This document shows positions 10,700-21,173 of a stretch of DNA of 64,000 bases, piece by piece; positions within the stretch are counted from its first letter, which is position 1, and every line of letters starts with the position of its first letter. This DNA comes from Pseudolysinimonas kribbensis (GTDB lineage Bacteria > Actinomycetota > Actinomycetes > Actinomycetales > Microbacteriaceae). The position numbers and the translations under genes are program-made. The stretch lies in NCBI RefSeq assembly GCF_030161895.1, contig NZ_BSVB01000001.1, positions 3,472,001 to 3,536,000 of the forward strand, given 5' to 3'. The notes below the pieces were generated by a model that worked only from the letters and a program-made list of their open reading frames with translations, ran no database searches and had not been told where the DNA came from.

Positions 10700-11015
10700 C
10701 TAGGCGGCGCCCCCGTCAGCACCGGGGAGGCGCACCGGGAAGAGCTCCGTCCGGGCGACCACCCGGTCTCGCTCGGGCGCGAGGACCGTGCGCCGGGGAT
10801 CGCCGAGGAAGGCGTCCATGGCCTCCCGATCGGCGAACTCGATGATCTGGACCTCGTGCGGCGTGCCGTCGGCGCCCCTCCGAGCACCCGGCTCGTGACC
10901 GCGCCGCGGTGCTCGGCGACCAGCGGCAGAACGGCATCCTCGTAGCCGTGCAGGCCGGCCGCCTCGCCCTCGACCGCCCACAGGAGGCAGCAGAGCCGGA
11001 TCGTTCGATCGTCGC

Positions 11016-11019
<4 letters not shown>
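10700..11019 (-). CDS. DUF1330-like dimeric alpha/beta-barrel protein (frame broken at 10875-10878)
   Basis: A small protein of about 106 residues that resembles DUF1330/ABM-fold proteins: TIRLCCLLWAVEGEAAGLHGYEDAVLPL, then VQIIEFADREAMDAFLGDP and a C-terminal RTELFPVRLPG. The frame changes in the C4 run 10875-10878; one added base joins SRVLGG to ADGTPHEVQ. The GTG start overlaps the treS stop by 4 bp, so it is coupled to trehalose synthase, though a metabolic link is unproven. Confidence 0.65.
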
Positions 11020-12743
<1,724 letters not shown>

Positions 12744-12800
12744 GTTTCCACCCTAGGGCTGGCCCGTCGTGCCGGGGACGGCACGCCCAGCCAGCACTCA

Positions 12801-12806
12801 TAGACT
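12801..12806 (+). promoter_or_regulatory. -10 hexamer of the alpha/beta hydrolase gene
   Basis: TAGACT ends 7 nt before the ATG at 12814. Confidence 0.45.
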
Positions 12807-12813
12807 TCGCCAG

Positions 12814-13698
12814 ATGCCCGTACCCGCCCCGCACGCCGCCGAGCTGGCGGCCCTGCCGCTGCGCACCGGCGAGCTCGGGCTGCTCGGCAGCACCACCCGG
12901 TACTGGGACTACGGCCCGCTGCACGCCGCACGCACGATCGTGATCTGCCACGGGTACCGAGGCGACCACCACGGCCTCGAGCCGGTCATCGCGAAGCTGC
13001 CGGGCATCCGGATCATCGGCCCCGACCTGCCCGGCTTCGGCTCGTCGACGCCGATGACCGACGACCGGCACACGATCGACGGCTACGCGCGCTGGTTCGC
13101 GGCGTTCGTCGACGCGCTCGGCCTGCAGGATGCCGTGGTGCTCGGGCACTCGTTCGGGTCGATCGTCACATCGCACGCGGTGGCGGCGGGGCTGACGCCG
13201 CCGGCCCTCATCCTGGTGAACCCCATCGCCAGCGACCCGGCGAAGGTCGGCGGAGCGGGCGCGACCCGGGCCTACTACGGGCTCGCCCGGCGGCTGCCCG
13301 AGCGCATCGGTCGCGCGCTGCTCGCGGCACGGCCCATCGTGACGGTCATGTCGCGCACCCTCGTGAAGACGCCCGACAAGGCGCTGCGGCGCTGGATCCA
13401 CCAGGAGCACCACCGCTACTTCAACGGCTTCAGCGACGTGCGCACGGTCGCCGAGGGGTTCGACGCGTCGCTCAGCCGGCAGGTGGGCGACGCGGCGGCG
13501 GACGTCACCGTGCCGACCCTGCTGATCGCGGGCGCCGTCGACCACATCGCGCCCGCCGCGGGGGCCCGGCAGACCGTGCGGCGGTTCCCCGACGGGCGTC
13601 TCGTCGTGCTGCCGGGGGTGGGGCACCTCATCCACTACGAGGCCTCCGAGGGCGCCGCCACCGCGATCACCGCCTTCCTCGACGAGGTGGCGCCGTGA
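12814..13698 (+). CDS. Alpha/beta hydrolase
   Basis: A 294-residue alpha/beta-fold hydrolase. The nucleophile elbow is GHSFGS, the oxyanion region CHGYRGDHHG, the acid Asp lies in IAGAVDH and the catalytic His in GVGHLIHYE. The substrate is unknown; the fold covers esterases, lipases and lyases. The ATG was chosen over the in-frame upstream codons because the TAGACT hexamer sits just ahead. A glycosyltransferase gene follows after 13 bp, so the two probably form an operon, perhaps for cell-envelope or lipid glycan work (inference). Confidence 0.8.
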   Translation: MPVPAPHAAELAALPLRTGELGLLGSTTRYWDYGPLHAARTIVICHGYRGDHHGLEPVIAKLPGIRIIGPDLPGFGSSTPMTDDRHTIDGYARWFAAFVDALGLQDAVVLGHSFGSIVTSHAVAAGLTPPALILVNPIASDPAKVGGAGATRAYYGLARRLPERIGRALLAARPIVTVMSRTLVKTPDKALRRWIHQEHHRYFNGFSDVRTVAEGFDASLSRQVGDAAADVTVPTLLIAGAVDHIAPAAGARQTVRRFPDGRLVVLPGVGHLIHYEASEGAATAITAFLDEVAP

Positions 13699-13711
13699 GG
13701 CTGCCGCGGCG

Positions 13712-14805
13712 ATGAAGATCGTCTCCGACTGCCGCTACGTGCGGGTCGACCACCACGACGGCATCAGCCGGTACAGCTCCCGGATCACGGCGGCGCTCGG
13801 CCGGCTCGCGGCGGCCTCGGGGCACGAGGTCACGATGCTCATCTGCGACGAGCGCCAGTTGGCGCTGCTGCCCGACCTGCCGTGGGCGATGGGGCCGTCG
13901 CCCACCGGCCCGGGGAGCCGTGGGTCGCCCGCCGTGTCAATCGGCTCGGACCCGACGTCGTCTTCACGCCTCTGCAGACGATGGGCACGTTCGGGCGGCG
14001 CTACCGCCTGGTGAAGACCCTGCACGACCTGATCTACCACCGGCACCGGACCCCGCCGCGCGATCTGCCGGCGTTCGTCCGGCTGCTCTGGCGGATCTAC
14101 CACCTCGCGTGGTGGCCGCAGCGTCTGCTGCTGGACCGCGCGGATGCGGTCGCGACCGTGTCGGCGACGACGAAGCAGCTCATCGCACAGCACCGGCTCA
14201 CGCGACGTCCCGTCGTCGTCGTCGCGAACGCGGCCGATCCCGCACCGGCCGGCGCCCGGCTCGACCGGCCGGCACCGGATCCGGCCGGCGCCGGCGGCCG
14301 GGACCTCGTCTACATGGGCTCGTTCATGCCCTACAAGAACGTCGAGACGCTCGCCCGCGCGCTGCACGAACTGCCCGGCTACCGGCTGCACCTCCTCAGC
14401 CGGATCCCGTCCGCCGCCCGCAGCCGACTCGAGGCGCTGGCACCGGCCGGCGCGCTCGTCGTGCACGACGGCACGAGCGAGGAGGAGTACCGCGCGCTGC
14501 TGCTGTCGGCGCGGGCGCTCGTGACGGCATCCCGCGACGAGGGGTTCGGGCTGCCGCTCGTGGAGGCGATGGTGCTCGGCACGCCCGTCGTCGTGAGCGA
14601 CATCCCGATCTTCCGCGAGATCGGGGGAGACGCCGCGCTCTACGCACCCGCAGACGATCCCGCCGGGTTCGCCGCGGGCATCCGGCGCCTCGAGGATCCG
14701 GACGAGTGGCGCGTACGATCGGCGGCGTCGGTGCTCCAGGCCGCGCATTTCGACTGGGACCGCTCCGCGGCCGCCCTGCTGGAGCTGATGGAGTCGCTCG
14801 CCTGA
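13712..14805 (+). CDS. GT4-type glycosyltransferase (frame broken at 13912-13915)
   Basis: A GT-B glycosyltransferase of about 364 residues. The N-terminal domain begins MKIVSDCRYVRVDHHDGISRYS; the acceptor domain has VVFTPLQTMGTFGRRYRLVKTLHD; the nucleotide-sugar domain has VYMGSFMPYKNVETLARAL and the C-terminal signature SRDEGFGLPLVEAMVLGTPVV. The frame changes in the G4 run 13912-13915; a fifth G joins SPTGPG to EPWVARRVNRLGPD. Donor and acceptor are unknown. The last codons and stop are part of a 16-bp tandem duplication. Confidence 0.82.
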
Positions 14806-14823
14806 TCAGTCGCTCGCCTGATC
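14792..14823. repeat. 16-bp tandem duplication across a stop codon
   Basis: The 16-mer AGTCGCTCGCCTGATC occurs twice in direct succession (14792-14807, 14808-14823). The first copy contains the TGA stop of the glycosyltransferase. Confidence 0.85.
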
Positions 14824-14836
14824 CGCGACCACCGAG

Positions 14837-14896
14837 CGCCCACGTTCGCATCACGTCGGCACGGGTGACGGTGCCGGATCGATGCGAACGTGGGCG
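14837..14896. repeat. Long inverted repeat (16-bp arms) with nested stem
   Basis: Arms CGCCCACGTTCGCATC (14837-14852) and GATGCGAACGTGGGCG (14881-14896) are perfect complements. The 28-bp centre contains a second short pair CGGCAC / GTGCCG. It lies between the converging ends of the glycosyltransferase and YbaK genes. No T-run follows, so it is either a Rho-independent-like stop with no U tract or a mobile palindromic repeat. Confidence 0.8.
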
Positions 14897-14922
14897 GTCG
14901 AACCCGTGAGCGCGCTCGGAGC

Positions 14923-15384
14923 TCAGGCGTCGACCGGGACGACCTCCGCGCGCGTCAGCCGCGCCAGGTCGGCGGGCCCGATGGGGAACACCGACGTCGC
15001 CGAGCCGGCAGCGGCCCAGACGACATCCAGCTCGAGCAGGTCCGCGTCCATGACCGTGCGCAACGGCGAGGAGAGGCCGAGCGGCGGCACCCCGCCGATC
15101 GAGTAGCCGGTCGCCGACTTCACGAGGGCGGCATCCGCCTTGCCGATGTCGACCCCCAACCGCGCGCCGAGCGCGGCGGTGTCGACGCGGTTCGGGCCGG
15201 AGACCAGCACGAGCAACGGCGCGCCGCCGGCCTCGAACACGAGGCTCTTGACGATCGCCGCGACGGGGCAGCCGATCGCGGCAGCGGCCTCGGCGGCCGT
15301 GTGGGTCGACTCGTCGAACTCGCGGATCTCCGGGTGCAGACCGAGCGGCGCGACGGCCGCACGGAACCGGTCGACGCCGTTCAT
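14923..15384 (-). CDS. YbaK/EbsC-type aminoacyl-tRNA deacylase
   Basis: A 153-residue member of the YbaK/ProX family, free-standing enzymes that hydrolyse mischarged tRNAs such as Cys-tRNA(Pro). Typical features are the conserved Lys in CPVAAIVKSLVFEAGG, the VSGPNRVD strand, and GYSIGGVPPLG. Length is normal. The GTP/CTP-binding additions seen in ProRS are absent. It overlaps the upstream histidine-phosphatase gene by 4 bp (ATGA), so the two are coupled. The exact tRNA substrate cannot be told from sequence alone. Confidence 0.85.
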   Translation of the reverse strand: MNGVDRFRAAVAPLGLHPEIREFDESTHTAAEAAAAIGCPVAAIVKSLVFEAGGAPLLVLVSGPNRVDTAALGARLGVDIGKADAALVKSATGYSIGGVPPLGLSSPLRTVMDADLLELDVVWAAAGSATSVFPIGPADLARLTRAEVVPVDA

Positions 15385-16016
15385 CGGCCGCCCTCGTGCC
15401 GGGCGTCGTGCTGCTCGTCCTCGCGGGCCTCGATGGCGTTCTGCTCGTCGAGCGACGACCCGAGCGGATCGTCGAAGGCGACCAGCCGCAACTCGCCGCG
15501 CGCGAGCTCGAAGCTGTGCACCGAGCCGTTCGTGATCGGCCCGTACTCGGTCGCCGGGTCGACACGGTCGAGCACCGCGCGGATCGCGCCGCCGTGGCTG
15601 ACCACGATGAGCGCGGCTCCCGGACGCGACGCCGCGATCTCCATGAGTGCGGGCACGACCCGGTTCGCCACGTCGGCGCGGGTCTCGCGCCCGGGCACGA
15701 CGGTGCCGGCCGGGAACCGCCGCTCGATCTCGAGCCAGTCCATGCCCTCGGCCTCGCCGTAGTCGCGCTCGACGAGGGCGGGAACGGCATCCGGATCGCC
15801 GAGGCCGATCTCCTCGGCGATGATCGCCGCGGTCTCCCGCGCCCGCGACAACGGGCTGGCGAGCAGGCCGTCCCAGGATCGGGAGGCGAGCCGCCGCCCC
15901 GTCATCCGGGCCTGCTCGCGTCCGGTCTCGTTCAGCGGGATGTCGGTGCGGCCCTGGATGCGGCGCTGCCGGTTCCAGTCGGTCTCGCCGTGGCGCACGA
16001 GGAAGAGCAGTGTCAC
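15381..16016 (-). CDS. Histidine phosphatase family protein (phosphoglycerate mutase-like)
   Basis: A 211-residue branch-1 histidine phosphatase. The catalytic phosphohistidine motif LVRHGETDWN is at residues 6-15; the second conserved His is in VVSHGGAIRAVL and the acidic residue in ERDYGEAEGMDW. Fold and length match cofactor-independent broad-specificity phosphatases such as CobC- or GpgP-like enzymes; GpgP-like activity on glucosyl-3-phosphoglycerate is possible but unproven. It starts with ATG at 16016 and is coupled to the YbaK gene. Confidence 0.83.
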   Translation of the reverse strand: MTLLFLVRHGETDWNRQRRIQGRTDIPLNETGREQARMTGRRLASRSWDGLLASPLSRARETAAIIAEEIGLGDPDAVPALVERDYGEAEGMDWLEIERRFPAGTVVPGRETRADVANRVVPALMEIAASRPGAALIVVSHGGAIRAVLDRVDPATEYGPITNGSVHSFELARGELRLVAFDDPLGSSLDEQNAIEAREDEQHDARHEGGR

Positions 16017-16041
16017 GCAGCCCAGGATGCCAGGTGCGCGC

Positions 16042-16899
16042 TCAGGTCAGGCGATCGCGCAGCGCCGCGAGCACCTCGGAGGTGCCGGCGTCGATCTTGA
16101 GCGTCGCGCGCGGGTCGCCCTTGGTGGCGCCGCGATTCACGATCACGACCGGCAGCTTGCGCTTGACCGCCTGATCCAGCAGCCGGATGCCGGAGTTCAC
16201 CGCGAGCGACGAGCCGGCGATGATCATGCCCTCCGCACGCCGCACGAGCGACGCGGCCTCCGCGAACTTCTCGCGCGGCACGAATTCGCCGAAGAACACC
16301 ACCTCGGGCTTCAGCACGCCGCCGCAGTTGGTGCAGGCCGGCACGATGACCTCGTCGTACGCGTCGACGTCGACGTCGCCGTCCGGGTTGAGCTTCACGT
16401 CGTCGGGGGAGGCGAGCCACGGGTTGTCGCGGGTGAGCCGGTCGGCGATGTCGGTGCGCGCGAAGATCTGGCCGCAGTGCAGGCAGCGCACCCGATCCAT
16501 CGAGCCGTGGATGTCGACAACGCGCCGCGAGCCGGCCCGCAGGTGCAGCCCGTCGACGTTCTGCGTGATGACCCCGTCGGCGACGCCCAGCAGCTCGAGG
16601 TCGGCGATGGCGCGATGCCCGTCGTTGGGCTGGGCCGCCGAGAAGTGCCGCCAGCCGAGGTGACTGCCGGCCCAGTAGCGCTGGCGGGCGACCGGGTCGC
16701 TCAGGAACCGGTCGATCGTCATCGGCGTGCGGACGGGTGCGCCCTCGCCGCGGTAGTCGGGGATGCCGGAATCGGTGCTGACACCCGCTCCCGTCAGCAG
16801 CACGAGCAGCCGCCCGCCGAGCAGCTCGGCGGCCTCGTCGACGAGCGGCGCGGTCTCCGGGGCGAGCGCGTCCCGCGCGGGCGGGGTCATGACGCTCAT
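16042..16899 (-). CDS. Sir2-family NAD-dependent deacylase
   Basis: Sirtuin of about 285 residues. Visible are the NAD motif TGAGVSTDSGIPDYRG, ITQNVDGLH, the catalytic His in VVDIHGSMDRVRC, and the zinc Cys pairs CLHCG and CTNCGG. The ATG at 16899 was preferred over the in-frame GTG two codons upstream because AGGAGG lies 5 nt before the ATG. It may deacylate metabolic enzymes. It is divergent from the SpoU methylase gene. Confidence 0.9.
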   Translation of the reverse strand: MSVMTPPARDALAPETAPLVDEAAELLGGRLLVLLTGAGVSTDSGIPDYRGEGAPVRTPMTIDRFLSDPVARQRYWAGSHLGWRHFSAAQPNDGHRAIADLELLGVADGVITQNVDGLHLRAGSRRVVDIHGSMDRVRCLHCGQIFARTDIADRLTRDNPWLASPDDVKLNPDGDVDVDAYDEVIVPACTNCGGVLKPEVVFFGEFVPREKFAEAASLVRRAEGMIIAGSSLAVNSGIRLLDQAVKRKLPVVIVNRGATKGDPRATLKIDAGTSEVLAALRDRLT

Positions 16900-16947
16900 G
16901 CGCACCTCCTGGTCAGGCTCCCCAGGGTAAACGCCGCTCTTTTCGAT

Positions 16948-16953
16948 TATGTT
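16948..16953 (+). promoter_or_regulatory. -10 hexamer of the SpoU methylase gene
   Basis: TATGTT ends 8 nt before the GTG at 16962, within one of the most AT-rich short stretches of the region. Confidence 0.4.
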
Positions 16954-16961
16954 TCCGCCTC

Positions 16962-17759
16962 GTGCATCTCGTGCCGATCTCGGACCCCGCCGATCCGGCG
17001 CTGCGCGACTACCGCGACCTCACCGACGTGGTGCTGCGGCGCCTCGCCGAGCCCGCCGGCGGGCTGTATCTGGCCGAGTCGGTACGCGTGATCGAGCGGG
17101 CCCTCGCGGCCGGGCACCTGCCCCGATCGGCGCTCGTGCTGCCCAAGTGGGTCGACGAGGTCTCGGCCGTGCTCGACCCGTATGACGTGCCGGTGTTCGT
17201 GGGGGAGCCCGACGTGCTGGAGTCGATCACCGGCTTCGTCATGCACCGCGGCGCTCTGGCCTCGATGCATCGACCGCGGCTGCGACCCGTCGCCGAGCTC
17301 CTCGCGGACGCTCGGCGCGTCGTCGTGCTCGAGGACATCGTCGACCACACCAACGTCGGGGCGATCGTGCGCTGCTGCGCCGCGCTGTCGGTGGATGCCG
17401 TCCTCATCACCCCGCGCTGCGCCGACCCGCTCTACCGGCGCAGCGTGCGCGTGTCGATGGGCACGGTGTTCCAGGTGCCGTGGACCAAGATCGACGAGTG
17501 GCCGGGCGCCGGTCTCGAGCTGCTGACGTCGCTCGGCTTCCGGGTCGCGGCGTTCGGCCTGCGCGACGACGCGATCCCGCTCGACGAGTACCGGGCCCCC
17601 GAGCGGCTCGCGCTCGTCTTCGGCACCGAGGGCGACGGGCTGATGCCCCGCACGATGGATGCCGCCGACGATGTCGTGAAGATCCCGATGGCGGGCGGCG
17701 TCGATTCTCTCAACGTCGCGTCGGCGGCCGCGGTCGCGATCTGGGCGACGCGGACCTGA
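16962..17759 (+). CDS. TrmH/SpoU-family RNA 2'-O-methyltransferase
   Basis: A 265-residue SPOUT methyltransferase with an N-terminal substrate-binding domain and the three knot motifs: VLEDIVDHTNVGAIVRCCAA (motif 1), LALVFGTEGDGLM (motif 2) and IPMAGGVDSLNVASAAAVA (motif 3, SAM binding). It modifies ribose 2'-OH in rRNA or tRNA; the target nucleotide is not known. It is divergent from the Sir2 gene. Confidence 0.88.
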   Translation: MHLVPISDPADPALRDYRDLTDVVLRRLAEPAGGLYLAESVRVIERALAAGHLPRSALVLPKWVDEVSAVLDPYDVPVFVGEPDVLESITGFVMHRGALASMHRPRLRPVAELLADARRVVVLEDIVDHTNVGAIVRCCAALSVDAVLITPRCADPLYRRSVRVSMGTVFQVPWTKIDEWPGAGLELLTSLGFRVAAFGLRDDAIPLDEYRAPERLALVFGTEGDGLMPRTMDAADDVVKIPMAGGVDSLNVASAAAVAIWATRT

Positions 17760-17777
17760 CGCCCGCGCGACACCGGT

Positions 17778-17783
17778 TAGTCT
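17778..17783 (+). promoter_or_regulatory. -10 hexamer of the carboxypeptidase gene
   Basis: TAGTCT ends 6 nt before the GTG at 17790. Confidence 0.45.
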
Positions 17784-17789
17784 CGACCG

Positions 17790-19019
17790 GTGCCGACGCC
17801 CGCGACCTATCGCCGACGCCGCCTTGCCGCCCTGCTGATCGCCGTCGTCGTCGTGGGCGGCGGACTGTACGGAACGCTCACACTGCTCGCCCCCGTGCGC
17901 GGTGTGGCCGCCACCGTCACCGCTCCCGCGATCCCGCCGACCGCCGCCGCCCAGCCGGGTCTGCCGTCGTACGGCGCGAGCGCCGTCGGTGTCGTCGGGT
18001 ATCCGCAGGCCGCGGCGACCGCGGGTCGCACCGACGCGGTGCCGATGGCGAGCATCAGCAAGGTCATCACGGCCCTCGTCGTGCTGCAGGCCAAGCCGCT
18101 GAAACCCGGCGAGGCGGGGCCGACGATCACGATGACGAGCGACGACGTCGCGCTCTACCGGCACTACCTCTCCCTGGACGGCGAGGTCGTGCAGGTCCAG
18201 CCCGGGTTTCGGTTCAGTGAGCTCGATCTGCTGAAGCTCGCGCTCGTGAAGTCGGCCAACAACTACGCCGGCAGCCTTGCGCTGTGGGCCTTCGGCTCCT
18301 CGGCGGGCTACGCGGATGCCGCGACCGCCTGGCTGTCCGCGCACGGCCTGACCGGCATCCACGTCGTCGAACCCACCGGCATCGACCCGCGCAACGTCGG
18401 CACGGCATCCGATCTCGTCGAACTCGGCGAACTCGCGCTGCAGGACCCGGTGGTCGCGCCGATCGTGTCGAGCGCGACGGCGACCGTGCCGAACGTCGGC
18501 AGCGTGCGCAACACGAACACGCTGCTCGGCACGGACGGGGTGGACGGGGTCAAGACCGGGACGCTCAACGACTGGGGCGCCAATCTGCTCTTCGCGAGCG
18601 ACCGCACGATCGGCGGGAAGGCCATCACGATCGTGGGCGTCGTGCTGGGCGGGCGCGACCATGCGACGATCGACCGCGACATCCGGGCCCTCATCCGCAG
18701 CGTCGTCGCCGGATTCCACGTCGTCACGCTCGCGAGCAGGGGCCAGGTGTTCGGCGGCTACACGATGCCGTGGGGGCAGCGCGCCGAGCTCGTCGCGACG
18801 AAGAAGGTCACGACGCTGGTCTGGGGCGCCGTCACGGTCGCCCCGAGGGTCACGGCCGAGAATCTCACCACCGCGGTGCGCGGCGCCGACGTCGGCACCG
18901 CGCGGTTCACCGTCGCGGGCACGACGCTGAGCGTGCCGCTCGAGCTGTCGCGCGGCATCCAGGACCCGGGCTGGGGATGGCGCCTCGGGCATCCCGGGAT
19001 CGTGTTCGGCGGGGTCTGA
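17790..19019 (+). CDS. D-alanyl-D-alanine carboxypeptidase (S11 PBP)
   Basis: Cell-wall enzyme that trims the terminal D-Ala of peptidoglycan stem peptides. After a short basic N-terminus there is one membrane anchor or signal segment (LAALLIAVVVVGGGLYGTLTLL). The penicillin-binding motifs are all present: SISK in MASISKV (SxxK), SAN in VKSANNYAG (SxN) and KTG in GVKTGTLNDWG. A C-terminal beta-rich domain of about 130 residues follows. Length 409 is normal for actinobacterial DacA-type proteins. Confidence 0.88.
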   Translation: MPTPATYRRRRLAALLIAVVVVGGGLYGTLTLLAPVRGVAATVTAPAIPPTAAAQPGLPSYGASAVGVVGYPQAAATAGRTDAVPMASISKVITALVVLQAKPLKPGEAGPTITMTSDDVALYRHYLSLDGEVVQVQPGFRFSELDLLKLALVKSANNYAGSLALWAFGSSAGYADAATAWLSAHGLTGIHVVEPTGIDPRNVGTASDLVELGELALQDPVVAPIVSSATATVPNVGSVRNTNTLLGTDGVDGVKTGTLNDWGANLLFASDRTIGGKAITIVGVVLGGRDHATIDRDIRALIRSVVAGFHVVTLASRGQVFGGYTMPWGQRAELVATKKVTTLVWGAVTVAPRVTAENLTTAVRGADVGTARFTVAGTTLSVPLELSRGIQDPGWGWRLGHPGIVFGGV

Positions 19020-19040
19020 GCAGCGGGTCCTCCGCGGCGC

Positions 19041-19825
19041 TCAGCGCACCGCGCGCGGCACCGGTCGCTTGGGCTCGATGCCGTCGCCGGACGAGCGCCC
19101 CGTGAGCCGACGTCCGATCCATGGAACGAAGTACTCGCGCGCCCAGTCGATGTTCTCGCGCGTGGCGCGGCGCCAGCCGCTGCGCGGCAGCGGCTCCGGG
19201 CGGAACGGCTCCAGCTCGTTCGGCACCTCGAGCACGTCGAGCACCATGCGCGCGATCGTGTGGTGCCCGACGGGGAGAAGTGCAGCCGGTCGGGCGCCCA
19301 CATGCGCGGATCGCGCAGCACATCCAGCGCCCACAGGTCGGCGACCCGGGCGCCGTAGCGGCTCGCGAGCGCCCGCACGTTCTCGTTGTAGATGGCCGCC
19401 TTGCCGCGCACCCGGCCGAGCACCGGGGTGCGACCGGGATCCGGGCCGGTGAAGACGACGACCGTCGCACCGCCCGAGACCAGGCGCTGCAGGCCCGTCT
19501 CGTAGCGCGCGGTGATGTCGTCCGGGTCGGTGCGCGGCCGGATGACGTCGTTGCCGCCCGCGGAGATCGTGATCAGGTCGGGGCGCAGCTCCATCGCCGC
19601 CTCCACCTGCTCGGCGAGGATCCGGTCGAGCAGACGGCCCCGGATCGCGAGGTTGGCGTAGGCGAAGCCCTCCGGCCCTCCCGCCGCCGTCTCGCTCAGC
19701 ACCTCGGCGACGCGGTCCGCCCAGCCGCGGTGGCCGCCCGGCGCACCCGGTTCCGGGTCGCCGATGCCCTCGGTGAAGGAGTCGCCGATCGCGACGTAGC
19801 GCGTCCAGGCGTGTGCAGCCGTCAC
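19041..19825 (-). CDS. SGNH/GDSL hydrolase (frame broken at 19272-19275)
   Basis: A GDSL-type esterase/lipase of about 261 residues. Block I is VAIGDSFTEGIG, block III ISAGGNDVIRPR, and the catalytic Asp/His block is DRLHFSPVGHHTIARM once the frame is repaired. The break lies in the G4 run 19272-19275; a fifth base restores the His block and the tail ending PKRPVPRAVR. No signal peptide is seen, so it is probably cytosolic. The substrate is unknown. Confidence 0.82.
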
Positions 19826-19866
19826 GCCTTCGAGCTTAAGTCCGCCGTCGCTGCGAGCATGGTGGG

Positions 19867-21110
19867 GTGAGCAAGCAGGACGGGAGCGGGAGGCAGGTCT
19901 CGGCCGAGCCGCTCGACGACCTGACCGCCACCATCCTGCACGTCGACATGGACGCCTTCTACGCCTCCGTCGAGCTGCTGCAGCGCCCGGACCTCGTCGG
20001 CAAGCCCGTCATCGTCGGCCATCCGAGCGCCCGCTCGGTCGTCACCGCGGCGACCTACGAGGCGCGCAAGTACGGCGTCAACTCCGCGATGTCGATGGCG
20101 CTCGCCCTGCGGCGCTGCCCCCAGGCGATCGTGCTCGAGCCGCACTTCGAGGACTACAGCCGCTATTCGAAGATCGTCATGCGACTGCTGCACGAGTTCA
20201 CGCCCCGGGTCGAGCCGCTCTCGATCGACGAGGCGTTCCTGGATGTCGCGGGCGCGCTTCGCCTGTACGGCACGCCCTGGCAGATCGGCGCCCGGATCCG
20301 CGAGCGCATCCATCAGGAGACGCGGCTGCGCGCCTCCGTCGGCGCCGCGGCCACCAAGTACGTCGCCAAGCTCGCGTCATCGCTCGCCAAGCCCGACGGG
20401 CTGCTCGTCGTGCCGCGCGATCGCACGATTCAGACCCTGCATCCGCTGCCGGTGTCGGCGCTGTGGGGGTGGGCCCGAAGTCGGCCGAGCAGCTCGAGCG
20501 CCTCGGCCTGCGCACGGTCGGCGAGGTCGCCGCCGTGCCGCTGGATGCGCTGTCGCGCGCGGTCGGGCCGACCAATGCCGCGCGCCTGCAGGATCTGGCG
20601 TGGGGCCGCGACCCGCGGACGGTGCAGACCCACCACGTCGAGAAGAGCATCGGGCACGAGCTCACGTTCGAGCACGACGTGACGAGCCGGGCCGAGATCC
20701 ACAAGGAGCTGCTGCGCCTCGCGGATGCCGTCGGCGCCCGGCTGCGGCGCTCCAGCGTGCAGGCCCGCACCGTCGCCCTCAAGCTCCGGTTCTCCGACTT
20801 CACGACCGTCTCGCGCTCGCGCACGCTCGCGGAGCCCACCGACCTCGGGCGACGGCTCTACGAGGAGGCGCGCACCCTCTATGACGCCGCCTCGGAGAAC
20901 GGCCGGCCGGTGCGGCTCCTCGGGGTGCGGGGCGAGGGTCTCGTGGGAGCGAGCGCGGATCTGGGCCTCTGGGATGACGATGCCGCCTGGCGCGACGCGG
21001 AGTCGACCGTCGACGCGGTCGCGTCACGATTCGGTGCGGGCGCGATCGGCCCGGCGGCGCTGCTCGGCCGGTCGCCGGCGCGTCGCATCGGCGCCGACGG
21101 CGACGACTGA
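19867..21110 (+). CDS. dinB: DNA polymerase IV (frame broken at 20465-20469)
   Basis: Y-family translesion polymerase of about 414 residues. Catalytic residues are present: HVDMDAFYASVE and SIDEAFLDV; the finger region has GHPSARSVVTAATYEARKYG, and the helix-hairpin-helix lies around VGPKSAEQLERLGLRTVGEV. The frame changes in the G5 run 20465-20469; a sixth G joins SALWG to VGPKSAEQ. GTG start. I find no LexA palindrome upstream, unlike imuA and imuB. Confidence 0.88.
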
Positions 21111-21115
21111 GCGGG

Positions 21116-21148
21116 TCGCCGGCGTCGACGGCCGTCTCGACCGTCGGT
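21116..21148. repeat. Possible decayed half copy of the palindromic element (copy D)
   Basis: The hairpin CGACGGCCG / CGACCGTCG (loop TCT) just after the dinB stop resembles the second hairpin of copies A-C but carries one mismatch and lacks the first hairpin. Confidence 0.45.
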
Positions 21149-21157
21149 GTCATCGCC

Positions 21158-21163
21158 TACCCT
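21158..21163 (+). promoter_or_regulatory. Possible -10 hexamer of the helicase gene
   Basis: TACCCT ends 10 nt before the ATG at 21174. Confidence 0.35.
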
Positions 21164-21173
21164 CGAACACGCG

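Noticed and set aside
16947..18992. Long minus-strand open frame opposite the SpoU and carboxypeptidase genes
   Set aside because: It spans two clear plus-strand genes and their gap, with antisense-type composition and no domain.
19826..19866. LexA box upstream of dinB
   Set aside because: No TCGAAC/GTTCGA pair is present in this gap.
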